A stretch of DNA of 64,000 nucleotides from Chaetorhynchus papuensis (lineage: Eukaryota; Chordata; Aves; Passeriformes; Rhipiduridae). The stretch is taken from NCBI GenBank assembly GCA_013396525.1, contig VWYX01000288.1, positions 587,848 through 651,847 of the forward strand. Direction: 5' to 3'. A model generated the notes under the pieces. The model saw only the letters and a program-made list of their open reading frames with translations. It ran no database searches and was not told where the DNA came from. The translations under genes and the position numbers were made by a program. This document shows positions 47,365 through 59,900 of the stretch, in pieces (the first letter of the stretch is position 1; each line of letters starts with the position of its first letter).

Positions 47365-50300
47365 TGCCCATTGCTTCTTCAGTAATTGTACAGACCTTCA
47401 GGACCAGAAGTTCTCATCCAGAATAGCAAAGAGCAAATCCCCACACCTTCCTGAAGTAGTTAAATCTTCTCTTTATTTATCAGAGCAATATCCTTCAGAA
47501 ATCAAAAGCCCAGGTCCTTCCTCCCCCACTGCAGAGTTCATGTGATACCAGCAACACCCAGAACCAGTGACTCCTCTGCATCACTCACCCCACACCATGG
47601 CCATGCTCCTGGGGCTGGTGAAGAAGACTCCAAGGGCTGGAGAGTGAGTCCTTGGGAAGTGCTGCTGTGAGAAGGGTGAGTGTATCTGTTTTATACGTTT
47701 TCTAACCCCCTGAAAAGAGAGAAGAAATGAAACTCATTAAACTATTCAAAATGAGGACTAAAATAAAATTACTCCAACAATGAATACTTGCATTTAAAAA
47801 AAATGATATGGGAATTGCCAGCTAAAGAGGCTGCTGTCTCTTCCAGAACACACTGCTGCTGACAAGACCTTAACATGTCGGCTGGTTTCACCACTAACAC
47901 CTGAGACAGCAAACAAGAGCTAATCCTTACACTGTTCTTGTGCTAATGACTGCAGGAGATAACTGGTGTCCCTGGCAAGTGTCCCATTTAATTCCATTAA
48001 CTCCAGCCAGGCTCTGGTGATTGCACTGGCAGTGTCAGCAAAAGCCAGAAGCCAATTCTGGAGACAGCTGGTAAAACCAAGTCAGTCTCCACCACCCCTC
48101 TGTGGCCCAGGCCCAGCAGCCAATCCCATGGGTAGCAACCAACCTGGGATCCATAGCAGCTTCTACAAAAGGGTGTGGAAAATCATAATTTTTTCCCCAA
48201 AAAGCTCATCTTTTTTGCTGAGAAAATGCAGGCAACTTATTTCATTGTATATTTTGCTTACTTATTCTGAAATGCTGGGTTATGTGTTGGGTTAAACTGC
48301 AGTTTCACAGTGCTCCCACCCCCATCTGCGGGTTCAAGCCAGCAGGAAGATCATGTTTCTCCTGACACAAGGCAGATATCTGCCAGCTGATCTGGGGGCA
48401 CACAGAGCTGTTGGCCCCTCCTGGGGACCCCAACACTTGCAGAGATTGAGGTGTCTGAGGTATGAACTGAAACATTCTGATAAACATGAAAAATAAACTA
48501 ACCATGAAAAATTAAGCTGCAGGAGCAATTGGTATATCCCCTCAGTTGATACAATTTCCAGGCCTGTTTGATAGTAAAAAAATACTTTCCAAATATTTTC
48601 TTTTCCTTTTGAACATTCTTCAGCTGTGAGCTTCAACAGGCAGTGATGTACCCGCCAACTCCTATTATTCAGTTAAGAAGTTTTGAAATAGAAAGAGATA
48701 TGCAGAGAAGTTTCCTTGGTGGCACTTTTGAAGTATTAGTCTGGGATAGCAGGCAAAATCCTGAGAAGTCTGTACACTGCCAACATAAATAGAAAGTGTA
48801 TTTAAAGACAGGAGATTATCCATTCCTTGACAGGGCTGTCATACCTACTCTGTTGTCAGTTCTTAGCAACAGTTTTACTTGAAGGTCAGTCCAGCACAAA
48901 TAATGCCCAGAAAAGCTCTTCTGCTGGAAGACAAAACCTTCAGACCTTCAAAAGGAGCTGTAAGGACTCTTATGTGACCATCAGCTTGGACATGTCTCAG
49001 AAGCAGCATGAGCCAGTGGAGATTTCTGAAGCTTCACTGAGTTTTTTTGTGGAAAACTCGTTATGGCATTCCAGTCATCCTCCAGCCTTTGTGTATCCTC
49101 CAGAATGGCTGAGAGCACCACAGGGAAGCCCAAACAGTTAACAAGTCACTGTGTTGCACCTGCAAATCCACTGGAGAACAACAATTCTCTGCAAATAAAG
49201 CTCAGCTCCTCTATGTCAGTAACTGGCTTCCAAGTCAGAAAGCCTGTGCTGTGGGTCCACTCATTAACATTAAATACATGTTTAAATAAACTTCTACATC
49301 CTATGGACATTCTTCCCATCCTGTGGCTCCAATGGATGAAAGTGCTGAGCTCCTGGCACGGATGTTGGCACTCATCTCCCATTTGTTCCCATCTATGTGT
49401 TTGGTATTTTCCAGAAAGAACCAACCTCCCTGCTGTGCTCCAAACCCAACTGTGCCCAGGTGTTTCCAGACAGCCCAGGATGCTCTGTCAGGCACCACTT
49501 TTACACCAGTTCAAGATCCACGAGGGATAACATGGGAAACCAGAGCTGTGCAGAAACACCTGCAAGCAGAAAAATGCCACAAGGTGCAGTCACAGCTGGA
49601 ATTCCCACTGTGACAGGGCCGACAAATCCTGGGCAGGCTGACCTCGGTGCTGCTGCAACCCAGAGCAGGGTGCACGGAGCACAGCACACACATCCAGGAG
49701 AGCACCCGGCTGCACTCAGACCATGCCAGCAGCAGTGGGACAGAGCTGACCATCCTTCCTAGACTGTCCCAGAGAGCTGCAGGTGGCCACTGCTTGGAGA
49801 ACACTCCAGTCCTTCCTTGCTGCTCACAGGTACAGGGCCAGAGTGGTGCATGTCTAGGCATCCTGCAATTAGCAGCCTCCCCCCTTCAGATCTGTGAGTG
49901 AGTGAGCCCCAGCAGGACTGTGTTGAGCCTTATCTTTTGCCAGGTGGGGTGTCAGCCAAGGGCAAATTGTGCCTGAAGAAGGCTGGTGCCTATGTGAGCT
50001 ATGTGTGTGTGGCAGCAGTGGAACAGCAATAAAAAAAATTGTATAAAAACCCCAGGGCCTTTCAAAGCATTTCCAAATATTGCCCCAATTTCCCTGTTGG
50101 GTGTGAGGTTCTAGGAACCAGCCACCCGCACGAAGCAGCTGTGGAGGCACGTCTAAAGCTGCCTCACCTGCTGTACAGAAAGAGCTGACAATGGCATTAG
50201 CATGAAACTAAAATTAGAGGCTAATTGGGTTCTGCAGTCACTGAAATTGATGACAGCTCAGCAATTAACATCCCTGAATTTTCTTGACTAAAATAACCCT

Positions 50301-53300
50301 CAAATCTGTTCCCATTCATGCTTCTCCCTGCTCCATGAGCGAGCACTGCGGTAGCCCGGCACGCTTTGCACACAGGGGAGTTCTGGCACCTCTGCCGGGG
50401 CTTGTGCTGTTCCCAGCAGTTGCTGGGGCAGGCACAGGTCTGGGAAGAGATTGTGTATCTGCAAATCAGCATCCTTTCACAAAAATGGGATGTGATATTC
50501 AATGCCAGGGCATGGGAACCATCACTAACCATCACCAGTGCATGAACACATACAAGACACAGTCCAGCAGAAACCATGAGGGGCAATGGCACGGTGTCCC
50601 CTGGTCCTTTGTGCAGGCGTGTCTGCCAGTGACGCCAGACCGGGGCTGCTGCTGCTGCTCCAAGCAAAACAGGGAGATACCAACATTAAAAAGTGAGGGA
50701 GCAGAAGCATCACCTGCTCAGGGTGTCAACACCAGCTCAGGGTGTTGGAGTGGGACACAGGCCCAGCCTCTATCAGCACATCTTGTAAGTGAATCAGAAC
50801 ATCTTCTGTTAAGGTGGGCAACAACACCTACTGACAGGCACATGAACCTTTCACTTGACCTCCCTGGGCTGCATCGCACATTTGGGGTAGAGCAAAACAC
50901 ACCCTATTTAACTGTACATGTTATTTACAGGCTGAGGGGGCTGTTCTCCAAGATCCAGAGGGAGAGACCAAATGCACTGCCATTACAGCTGCAAGCAGCA
51001 ATTGCTCTGCATCTGCCTCAGACAATGTGCTGCAGACTTGCTGTGCAGGATACGGCCACATGCAGCCTCTTTCAGGCTTTCTGTGCATGTGTGCTGTGTG
51101 TGCCCATCTGCCTGTGCTGTGCTCACCTGCCCTGTGCTCACCTGCAATTTGTGCACGATATCTGTAGTTTAATTTTTAATTCATTGTTCTGTACAACATT
51201 TGGAGTTTCTGATCCATAAAAGCATCTTATGGTGGTACATTTGGAAAAGCCATGGCATGCTTCTGCCTCTACTCACAACTGAAGTCTCTGACTGCTGACA
51301 GAGCTGAGCTTCCAAAGCCAGCCCCTCTTCTGTCCCTTTCTTCAGCACCTGGCTTGATTTTGCTCTGGCTGGCAATTTTATCTGCACTCTCTGGTCCAGA
51401 TGATGCCTGTGGCTCTTCATCAGAATCTCCCAATTCTGCTGTGACCTATGAAGCAAGGAAGGGACGTGGTATGAGGCCTGTTCCTCACCTCAGCTGTGAT
51501 GAAGACTAGGTCATGGCTGGGCCCCCCTGGTGCTCCTGCTCATTGCCATCACCACACGGCTCACTGCAGTCGCCTGCTCCGCTCTCCTCCTCCCTTCTTC
51601 CTACACTTGCTGCAGGCACGAAATGTTCCCAGGCTCCCACAGCCATGCCTGGGGCATGCCAAGTCCATATGCTGCTGTCCCTTTCACACACATTTCCAAA
51701 GGGCAAAAAAATTCACTCCTAGGAGATACACTTCTCTGTGCACAGTCCATCAAGCAGAAAGAACAAACCTGGCCAAGATGGCCACAAAAACATGTCATTG
51801 TTTAACAAGGCTTCACTTGACACCCAAAGATAGCAAGTATATGATTCTGGGGTAAAGTAATATAACTAGTCCTATTTCCAATGCATTGTGCCTAACTTTT
51901 TCTTAAGTAAATCACTTTTGTACTCATTTGGTTTAAAACTCTTGGTGTGCCAGGAAGAAAAATGTCTGCATGTGTACTATACATATTATACTACAGATAC
52001 TTTATACCTCTGCATTATACTACAGTCATCCATTCCTTCCACCATTTATATCAGTATTTCAGGCTACAATCAGAGCACTCTTGGCTTTATTCTAAAACTC
52101 ACCCCCATAGATTACGAGCAAACGAGTTTCTGCATTAGAAGTCCGCAGCTCACAGCTGTCCTTGGCTGTCCCAGGCAGCTACCCCTGCTGGAGACGTCTG
52201 CTCTGTGCTGGCATTTGGAGGGGACCTCGATGTTCCGCTGTCGCTGCCAGTGGGCAGATGCACGTGGGGGCCTGGAACCCCCTCGTGGGCTGCGTGGGTC
52301 CATCACCTCCACGCCCAACTCTGCAGATGCCACTGGGCTCCATTCCCAAGAGCACTGTCACGGGAACTGAGGCTTCACTTACAGCTGGCTGCAAAATATA
52401 GAACAGCATGGAGTTTAAGTGCCAGATTTGTTCTTGACTGATTCTCCCAGCTGGTGGTAAGTTCATATTTCAAGGTAACATCACTTTTGTCAGTGTCACA
52501 AACAATTGCTGCCTTAAGAATGAACAAAATCCTTCCCTTCATTAAGTCTCACCTGAAGAGCCCCCACACACAGGAGTATGTCTGGCATACCAAGGCATAA
52601 GCAGCATAAAGACCCACGTGCTGGGTGAAAGCTCAGACCTGGGGCTGGAAATGTCCTCCTGAGCAGCAGTAATTGCAGCTCATGTCACAACATTCTGGAT
52701 AAAAACAGCTGAAGATCCCTGTTTCAAAGTCACTGAACGTTATAGTGCAAAGCTGAACTCTTGTACTCATCACTGCAGCAGCCTCATGGGGCTCATTCCC
52801 CTCCCTGTCCCCTAACATATGTGAATTATCCTCCCAAAGAGCTATTTTTCTACCAACAATATGCACATCTTTTCAAAGGCAAAGTGGAAATCCCTGCAAG
52901 TATTTCTGGTGCTGCTTCCAGTCAGAAATAGCAGTAATCTGATCCACAAGAGAATTGCATTTCTGTTGCTGAATTCCTTTGTACAAGTATCTTTGCTTTG
53001 AAAGAGTTTGGCAGCAGTGAGGCACAGGCTAATTATACTTATAAGGTGTGAATCAAAGAAGATTTGCAAGTTTCTGAGTCACAGAAAAGAAGCGTCTGTG
53101 GCCTTTCACCACCTCTGTCAAGAGAAGATGTCACGGTTCAGCTATTTTAGATGCAACTTCAGACCGCTCCCTGCGCCCTGCAGATCCCCATCTCCCACCA
53201 CCCTCATGCTCTCCCCAGGCACAGCAACCGGGACAATTCCAGTCTTCTCTTGGGACCTGGGGAACTTCCAGCCTTACTCAAACCTGCTGTTGTTAATGGG

Positions 53301-55257
53301 ATGCATCACCACAGGCTGCAGTGTGAGAGAGCTGAAAAAATTATTAATTTGGCAGCATTCAGCAGACACTTTGTGAGAAAAAGGGGTGACCAAGGAAAGG
53401 GCGAGCTACTCCCCACATCACACAGCACTGAAAGCCCTGGCAAGCTGAGGGCCTAAGCTACAAACAGTGCTGCAGCAGCAGCAAACTTCCAGGAACTGCA
53501 CTGTGCCTACAGCCTGACTCTGCAACCACATAAACAAGGGACTACAATCAACCAACTCCTTCTGTGCTCCTATGCTGCCCTGAGAGCTCCCACCCGAGGC
53601 CAGGTGGTCCTGAGTGTGGGGACAGCTCTGCTGCACTGGCTGTGGTAGCTCCAAGGAGCACATAAAGGTGTTCAGCTCCACTTCCTCCAGTCCCAAAGGT
53701 TTCATGGTCTCTGCGATGCTGTTGAGGCCATGTTTAGCCAGCAGCTCAACCACTGGGGTGACTGGCTAAACCCCAAACATGGGAGTTCATTCTGCCCAAG
53801 AGATGAGGCGGGGCAGCCTGTGCCCACAGCACCTGGCAGCAAGGCCTCCCCGCACGGCTCCCAGGGTGATGTGTGCAAGTGCTCCCCTCACTTTTTATCT
53901 CTTTATCCACTGCTCCTGACAGACCTGATCTCCTCCAGGCCTACAAGGATATGCCAAGGACTGGCACGTTCCATGTCATTCCCCTGTCACCACCTGCTGC
54001 TCTCCCACCCCAACAGACCATTTTGCTGCCCTGTCCCAGACTGGGGGTGACAACACCATCTTCTGCCTTAGAACAGGTCCTCGGGGTTTACAGACAACAG
54101 GCATGGTATAAAAACTGCACAGCAGCATCAGCAGGAGTGGAGGGTCCTCCACCTTCCAGCAGTCTGTGGGATCTGCCCATCGAATACATGGGTGAATTCT
54201 CCCATAAAAGTCAGTATTGGGCATGCTTATCTGGCTTAATTATTTCCATTCACTGCCACGTTCAGCCTGATCCAGCACAGCTCCATGGCTCCACAGCCAC
54301 TGTCAAACCAAATTCTTCCCTGGTAGTCTGTGGAGATGTGTATTTGTCATCTGCAATCTATTCCTTGGTTTCTGGCATGTATTTTCAGTGCTTTCTCTTG
54401 AAAGCTGTTTCAGATTTCCCCGGGCTTCTCCGTGACCTCTGTGAGCAAAGCCTCACACAGTTTAATTGTTGACAGCTGTGTCAGGAGAAGTATTTTATGT
54501 TCCTCTTGCTGCAGCACTTGAGCTACTACACAAAGGGTAGCCTGGCTGTGTAATGCACCATAATGTGGAAAGCAGACCATGTCTTCTGAGGAGGAGGGTT
54601 TGGGGGAGGGGGGGTTAACTGTGATGTTTTTCAGAGATAATTGCAGTTCCACACATGAAAATGCTTACAAGTAAAAGGCAGCTGAGCAAACAAGTGAAAA
54701 GCTTTAAGTACTGGGTTGGATAAAGGTGAATCTCTCCTCCTTTTCAGGAGTTTGCATTTCAGTTTCATGGTGAAGAAAAATCCAGTTAAAAAGAAAAAAA
54801 GAAAACTCACTTCTGATTTTTTTTTCCCAGGCAAAAGATGGAAAATTCTGGGGACTAGATTGTTCTCCCTTTTCTGCCAGGCTGAACTCAAATCTGAAAC
54901 ATCTGTTCACATAACTTGAGACAAGCTCTCCCAGTGTAAGCTCAAACTCTTCCTGCCATCAGTAAAGAACTATCAGTTAGGCTTTTTGTGGAAGCCTAAG
55001 AATACAGTTCCCTGCGAACACTGAATAACAATGGGTTCTCACTACCAGCAAATCACTTGCAAAGAAAAATTAGCATCTTTTCCAAGTATTCTAAATCCTA
55101 AAATCTGTTTTTTCTAGAATGACACTGTACACATTATCCTTCAGGAGTTATTCAAATTGGGCAGTACCAGCTACATAAAACAGTATCTCACCCAGCACAG
55201 CGGGTTAATTCAGGTGATTGCAAAGATAAAGGGCAGGGGAAAATATTCAGTTTTCAA
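47365..55257. other. Intergenic, no recognised gene
   Basis: Somewhat higher GC with many moderately long open frames, the longest being 311 codons at 50284-51219 (+). No domain is recognisable in any. A G-run cluster lies at 54591-54614. Confidence 0.6.
54591..54614 (+). other. G-run cluster, possible G-quadruplex
   Basis: gaggaggg, then ttt, then ggggg-a-ggggggg, giving at least four closely spaced runs of three G on the plus strand. Confidence 0.45.
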
Positions 55258-55422
55258 TATAGAATCACAGACTGGTTTATGTTGGAAGAGACCTTTAAAA
55301 ACCATCTTGTCCACCAACCCCACCATCAGCAGGGTCACCTTTCACTAGACCAGGTTGCCCAACCTGGACTAGAACACTTCCAGGGATGGGCAGCCACAAC
55401 TGCCCTGGACAGCCTGGTCTGC
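55258..55422 (-). mobile_element. CR1 LINE 3'-end fragment
   Basis: Plus-strand sequence begins 'tatagaatcacagactggtt' and continues 'gttggaagagaccttt', 'actagaccaggttgcccaac' and 'cacttccagggatgggcagc'. This is the reverse complement of a CR1 3' end. The element is oriented on the minus strand and truncated after about 165 bp. Confidence 0.92.
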
Positions 55423-56844
55423 TATTAAGGTACAATCTGCAAGGCAGACAGCAGGATTTTAGCTGAAAGTATTGAGGACCGAATTTGCTCGCAGAACTTG
55501 CATACAGCCCTGGGTTCAGGGCTCACACCCCTCCGTGCATCCCCAAGCTTGGCAGAAGAGGACCTGTGGCTGGTGCAGAGCTCGGCTCTCACACAAACAC
55601 CTGTGCACATGTACCTGTGGGAGGAACACATCTCTGGCTGTACAAGCACAGGAAGTTCAGAAACAGAGCAGTGGCAAATCCAACAAAACGCTGCACAACT
55701 GTGCACTGTCCTGACCCTGTCCCTGCTCTTGCAGCCCTCCAAGAGCTCTCTGTATTCAACATGTTTTGGAGCATGAACCCCATCCTGTCAGAGAAACAGA
55801 CTGGAAATCAGGGTTCCTTTCTGATTCTGCTTCCAGTTCTGTGTGTGTGCGTACAAGTCACTTTGTTTCCCTGCTGTTTTCTCCAGACTCACATGACATG
55901 ATGTACAAGTGGGGACTGTCCCCAGCAGCAGACCTGCACAATGTCCCAGTCAGCCAACTGGATTGGAAGTGGAGGGCTCTGGAAGACATAGGGGAAATGA
56001 AAAAACAAGAAAAAAGAGAAAAGATAAAAAAAAAAAAGAAAAAAGAAAGAAAGATAAAAAGCACACGTACTTCACCGTATCCAGTAGCTTTCCCGTGTGG
56101 AGAAATGCCATGCTGGTTATTTTTGCCTTCTCCCCACACAGCGGTAGATGGAGCCCTGCTTCCCTGCTCTCGCCAGCCCGGGGATACAGCAACACCAGAG
56201 ATCCCAGCACTGCTGCAGGGGACAAACCTGAGGGGTTACACAGGAGGGACCTCGGGCTCACAGCTCCTGCTTGACTCATGAAATTTGCTGAAACTTGTGA
56301 ATAACAAAAGTATTTGACTAACCACAGTATTGCCTTTTCTTCCATTTAGGCATTGGGTAATGCTTCTTTCTTTTGTAAACTGTCATCAGGACTACATGGA
56401 ATTCACCAATTTTTATTTCTTTTGCAAAATAAGGAACGACAAGTTTTGCTTGCCATACTTAGAACATATGTAATAGTTGTATCATGGCCGTGAGCACTGG
56501 AGACTACATTATCCAGAGGATTTTACAGGAACTAAAGGTCAAGGGATCCATGGCCAATTTCTCAACCACTGCTGCCAGCTCTAATGCCTGCAGCCTGTGT
56601 GTGACAGCAGGACAGAGAAGGGATGAGGGAACGCTGGCAGACATTTGCATCTCTGCAAGCTGGGAAAAATTATAAATGCGGATGTTGATTTTCTCTCCCT
56701 CCCCACCTCCAAGTGCTCCCACAAGTGACACTGGTACAGCCTGCATGGATGCAGGCAGCCTCTGGAGTCATGCACCACTTGGACAGAACTAACTCCTGCT
56801 GCAGTTCCCTCAAGACATGTCAGCCAGGTCTTCTACAGCAACAG
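55423..56844. other. Intergenic, no recognised gene
   Basis: Lies between two CR1 fragments. It holds a purine A-rich tract at 55998-56060. A 171-codon open frame crosses this tract and owes a poly-lysine stretch to it. No gene is recognised. Confidence 0.65.
55998..56060. repeat. A-rich purine tract (A and AAAG units)
   Basis: Nearly pure A with scattered G, including a run of twelve A near 56026. Confidence 0.9.
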
Positions 56845-56990
56845 CTGACAAATGGAAAGCTTTACTGAAATCTCAAAAGATTACATCAACTGGCTCCCCT
56901 TGATCAGATAGGTGGGTTACTTTGTCATGAAAGGAAATCAAGTTTGACAAGCAGGACTTTCCTCTCATAAAGCTGTGCTGGCTTAGACCG
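56845..56990 (-). mobile_element. CR1 LINE internal fragment
   Basis: Plus-strand 'gggttactttgtcatgaaag', 'gaaatcaagtttgacaagca', 'ggactttcctctcataaagc' and 'tgtgctggcttagacc' follow in order the reverse complement of the CR1 reverse transcriptase region (compare 'cataaacccatgctgactgg'). The fragment is diverged and lacks the 3' end. Confidence 0.75.
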
Positions 56991-59900
56991 CTCTCTCTTT
57001 TTGCTCAGTTTTTGAGGGGTTGGTTTTTTGTTTTGATTGGATGGTTTAAAGATGCACCATGCACATCCTGCTTCATTCTGCTGCACATCCAAGTGCAGGC
57101 TTGACTGTAAATAAGAGCAATCCATACTACCAGGGAAGGCTACCCTCAAAGCCAGTGTACAACCTATTGTTCTCTGGAAACATTTACTGCTAGACAAGCA
57201 ATATATAAAATCACATTTTGTCTTGTTTTAGACGCTTTGAAGAAGACCATGTTATGCAGGTAAGAAAACTGAGATCATTGCAGAGTTATATGAGATGCTG
57301 GAGATGATATTTGCCAGCAAAGTAACTCAATATACATCTATTCTGGCACTCAATAATTAAAGAGAGGCCCCCAGCAGTGAATTGCAGGATGATTTGCTCA
57401 CAGCAGCAGCTCTCCACACTAGAGAGGGGCCAGAAGCTGCAGTCAGGCACTCACAACCGCACACCTCATCTGCAGAGTCCAGCTTCAAAATGTGAGTGGG
57501 CAGTGTTTTTAGCAGTACTGATTTTTCATTTCTCCAAATAGAAATTAACAGCAGAAGGGAGATTAGACACCCATCCCTGAAGATGGGGGTCTTCTACTGA
57601 TTAGCCCAGAAGTGACTGACTTTCTGAATTCAAGACCTTATGCTGCCTCTGATCCTGCCCCTGATCCTGACCAGATATAATGGTCTGTTCAGACAGGATC
57701 CACGCCCCAGCCCTAACTGAGTAAAAATCTAGGTGAGGACTTTGGCATTTGATCTTTACAAAGCAGAAGCTAGCAGCTGACAAATTAAATACTTCAGAGT
57801 AGAGAAAATTAAACAGTCCTGCAGTCACGAGTGTTGGCACATGGAGAGCTGCCACTAAGCTAATAATGGAATTGTCTACCACAGCACAGAGGGATCCCGG
57901 CATCCCAGAGCAGCCACACATCTGGAGACTGGGAACACAGCCATTAGCAACCTATGTTTAAGTAGCACATTCTTGCTACCTTCCTGCCAGCTGCTCATCT
58001 TCTCTCACCACAGGCCAAGGGCAGAGGCCCACAGGCAGTAATGTGGCACTGGGGACAAACTGGAGCAGCCACATGCACAAAGGAGGGTCCCTCAGTAGAA
58101 CCCTGCCTGTCTGCGTACACCTGCTTTATTCAAATCATAAAAAAATGGGCAACTGGTTCATCTGTCACACACCTGCATTTGCATTTTCTGGACACCAGCC
58201 TCTTTCACTGGTTCCTTCAGGTATCTGTGAGGAGTATAAAGCTGCTGGGGGTGACTGCTCCTGGCTTGCTCCAGCCTGACCCCAGCACAATTTTCTTGTG
58301 TGCAGCAGAGCCACACTGCTTAGGAATGGGAGAAGAATCAGAGCCAGGCAGTGGAAGATGAATGACTGTTGGCTCAAGAGATGTACCATTGGTGCTGACA
58401 ACGACTACTGCATGGTTAATTCGACTATCTTCCCTCTTTGACAATAAAAGAGACCCGAGTGTCTCAGATTCACCAAAGTGGATTTCTGTCCAACTGCCCC
58501 TTTCAGAAGACCTGTGAAAAAAAGAAGTCTTAGGATCAATCAGTATCTTGTTCTCCAAGTTGGTGCATAAAATATCTGGTGCATCCACACAAGCTGCAGT
58601 TCAGTCAACCCTGATACTGATTGCTCATAGCAAAAGCAAATGAACACAGGGCTCTCCACTGGAGGTGTATGCTCCCAAAAAATCTAGTCCTCTTTGCCTG
58701 CAATTGTAGCAAGAAAATAAAACTGCAGAAAGAATCTGCAGGTTCTTCTATTTAATGTTTCGGTGCTTCCTGGTCAGAGGGATGGTCCTGCACCTATTAG
58801 TTTTCCCAGCAAATACAGCTGCTGTCTTCCATGTGTGCAAGGCCTCCAGAAGTAGAATTTAGATGACAATTTCATCCCTACAGAGACTTCACTTATTGGT
58901 ACTGCATCATCTCCCTGTAGAATGAGGCTTCTACATCACATCTGATTGGGAACACGAGCTTCCAAAAGCCCAGAGCTGCATCAGGTGAGCTTGTTGTTGG
59001 TGTTTTGATAACGTTCCTTTGAGCTCACCAGAGCAGGAGTTTGAATCCTGCAGCACTGACTACAGGGGACACATCTGGGATGGATTTCTTCAGGACTGGC
59101 CAGGTTCCTCCACCTGTCAGGAGGAAGGGATGGCTTTTTCCTTGCTCAAGGTATGGATTACTGTGGCCAGGCATAACAGGAAACACTTCTGGAGGCCTGC
59201 TCTTTCCTCAGCACAGGGTGCTAACCATGGCCAAAATGAAGATTTTTGGCACCAAGGATGGCCTCCTGGCCTTCTCTACCTGTGGCTCGTGCATTTCCTC
59301 TCTCTTTGGTCCCTTTATGCTCTCCTCTTCTGCTGCCACCTCGGTCTCTGTGCTCTCCTGCCCCTGCTTTATCTCAAGCAGTTCACAACAGAGCAAATTG
59401 TGAAGGGCAGGAGACAGGAGGAGGAAGCACTGGGAGGCTCATGCCCTCTTATTCCCTTCATCCATTTCTGGGAAGGTGACACTGGACCATGCACAGCGAT
59501 GGTGTCAATACCACACAGGGCAGCAGCTCATGAACTGAAATAGCAAGAACACTGACAGTAGTCACAGGTCTCAGAAAAGAAAGGTGATGTGGAACTGGCT
59601 TGTTCATCTTTTCCATGACAGGAAACGTTTCAACGCCTGTTATCAGCACAAACATTGTCTGCACCTATCATGCTTTGCAACTCGCCATACTCCATGTTGG
59701 GATGTCATGAATAAAGAATGCCAGAGTGTTACTTTTCCTTCCACAGAACAGGCTCAAAATGCAACAAAACTCAACCTTCTGTTGTTTTTTGCAGGCTCCA
59801 AAGCATTCAGCTGCTCAGTTTATTGTGTCACAGCCCATGGATGTATCAGCCTTCTAAGTAAAGGAAGCTGGTCACCCAGAGCCAGCTGCTGCAAGGACTG

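Noticed and set aside
47125..47371. Repetitive Pro/Cys/His/Val frames on the minus strand
   Set aside because: They are the translated minisatellite, not a cysteine-rich protein.
53873..54472. 199-codon plus-strand frame
   Set aside because: No recognisable domain, codon pattern or splice context. It lies in a region where moderately long open frames are common in all frames.
55766..56281. 171-codon frame with a poly-lysine block
   Set aside because: The lysine block is the translated A-rich simple repeat. The flanking parts show no protein features.
59019..59543. 174-codon frame with a hydrophobic centre
   Set aside because: The hydrophobic run comes from a C/T-rich stretch. No homology, start context or splice support.
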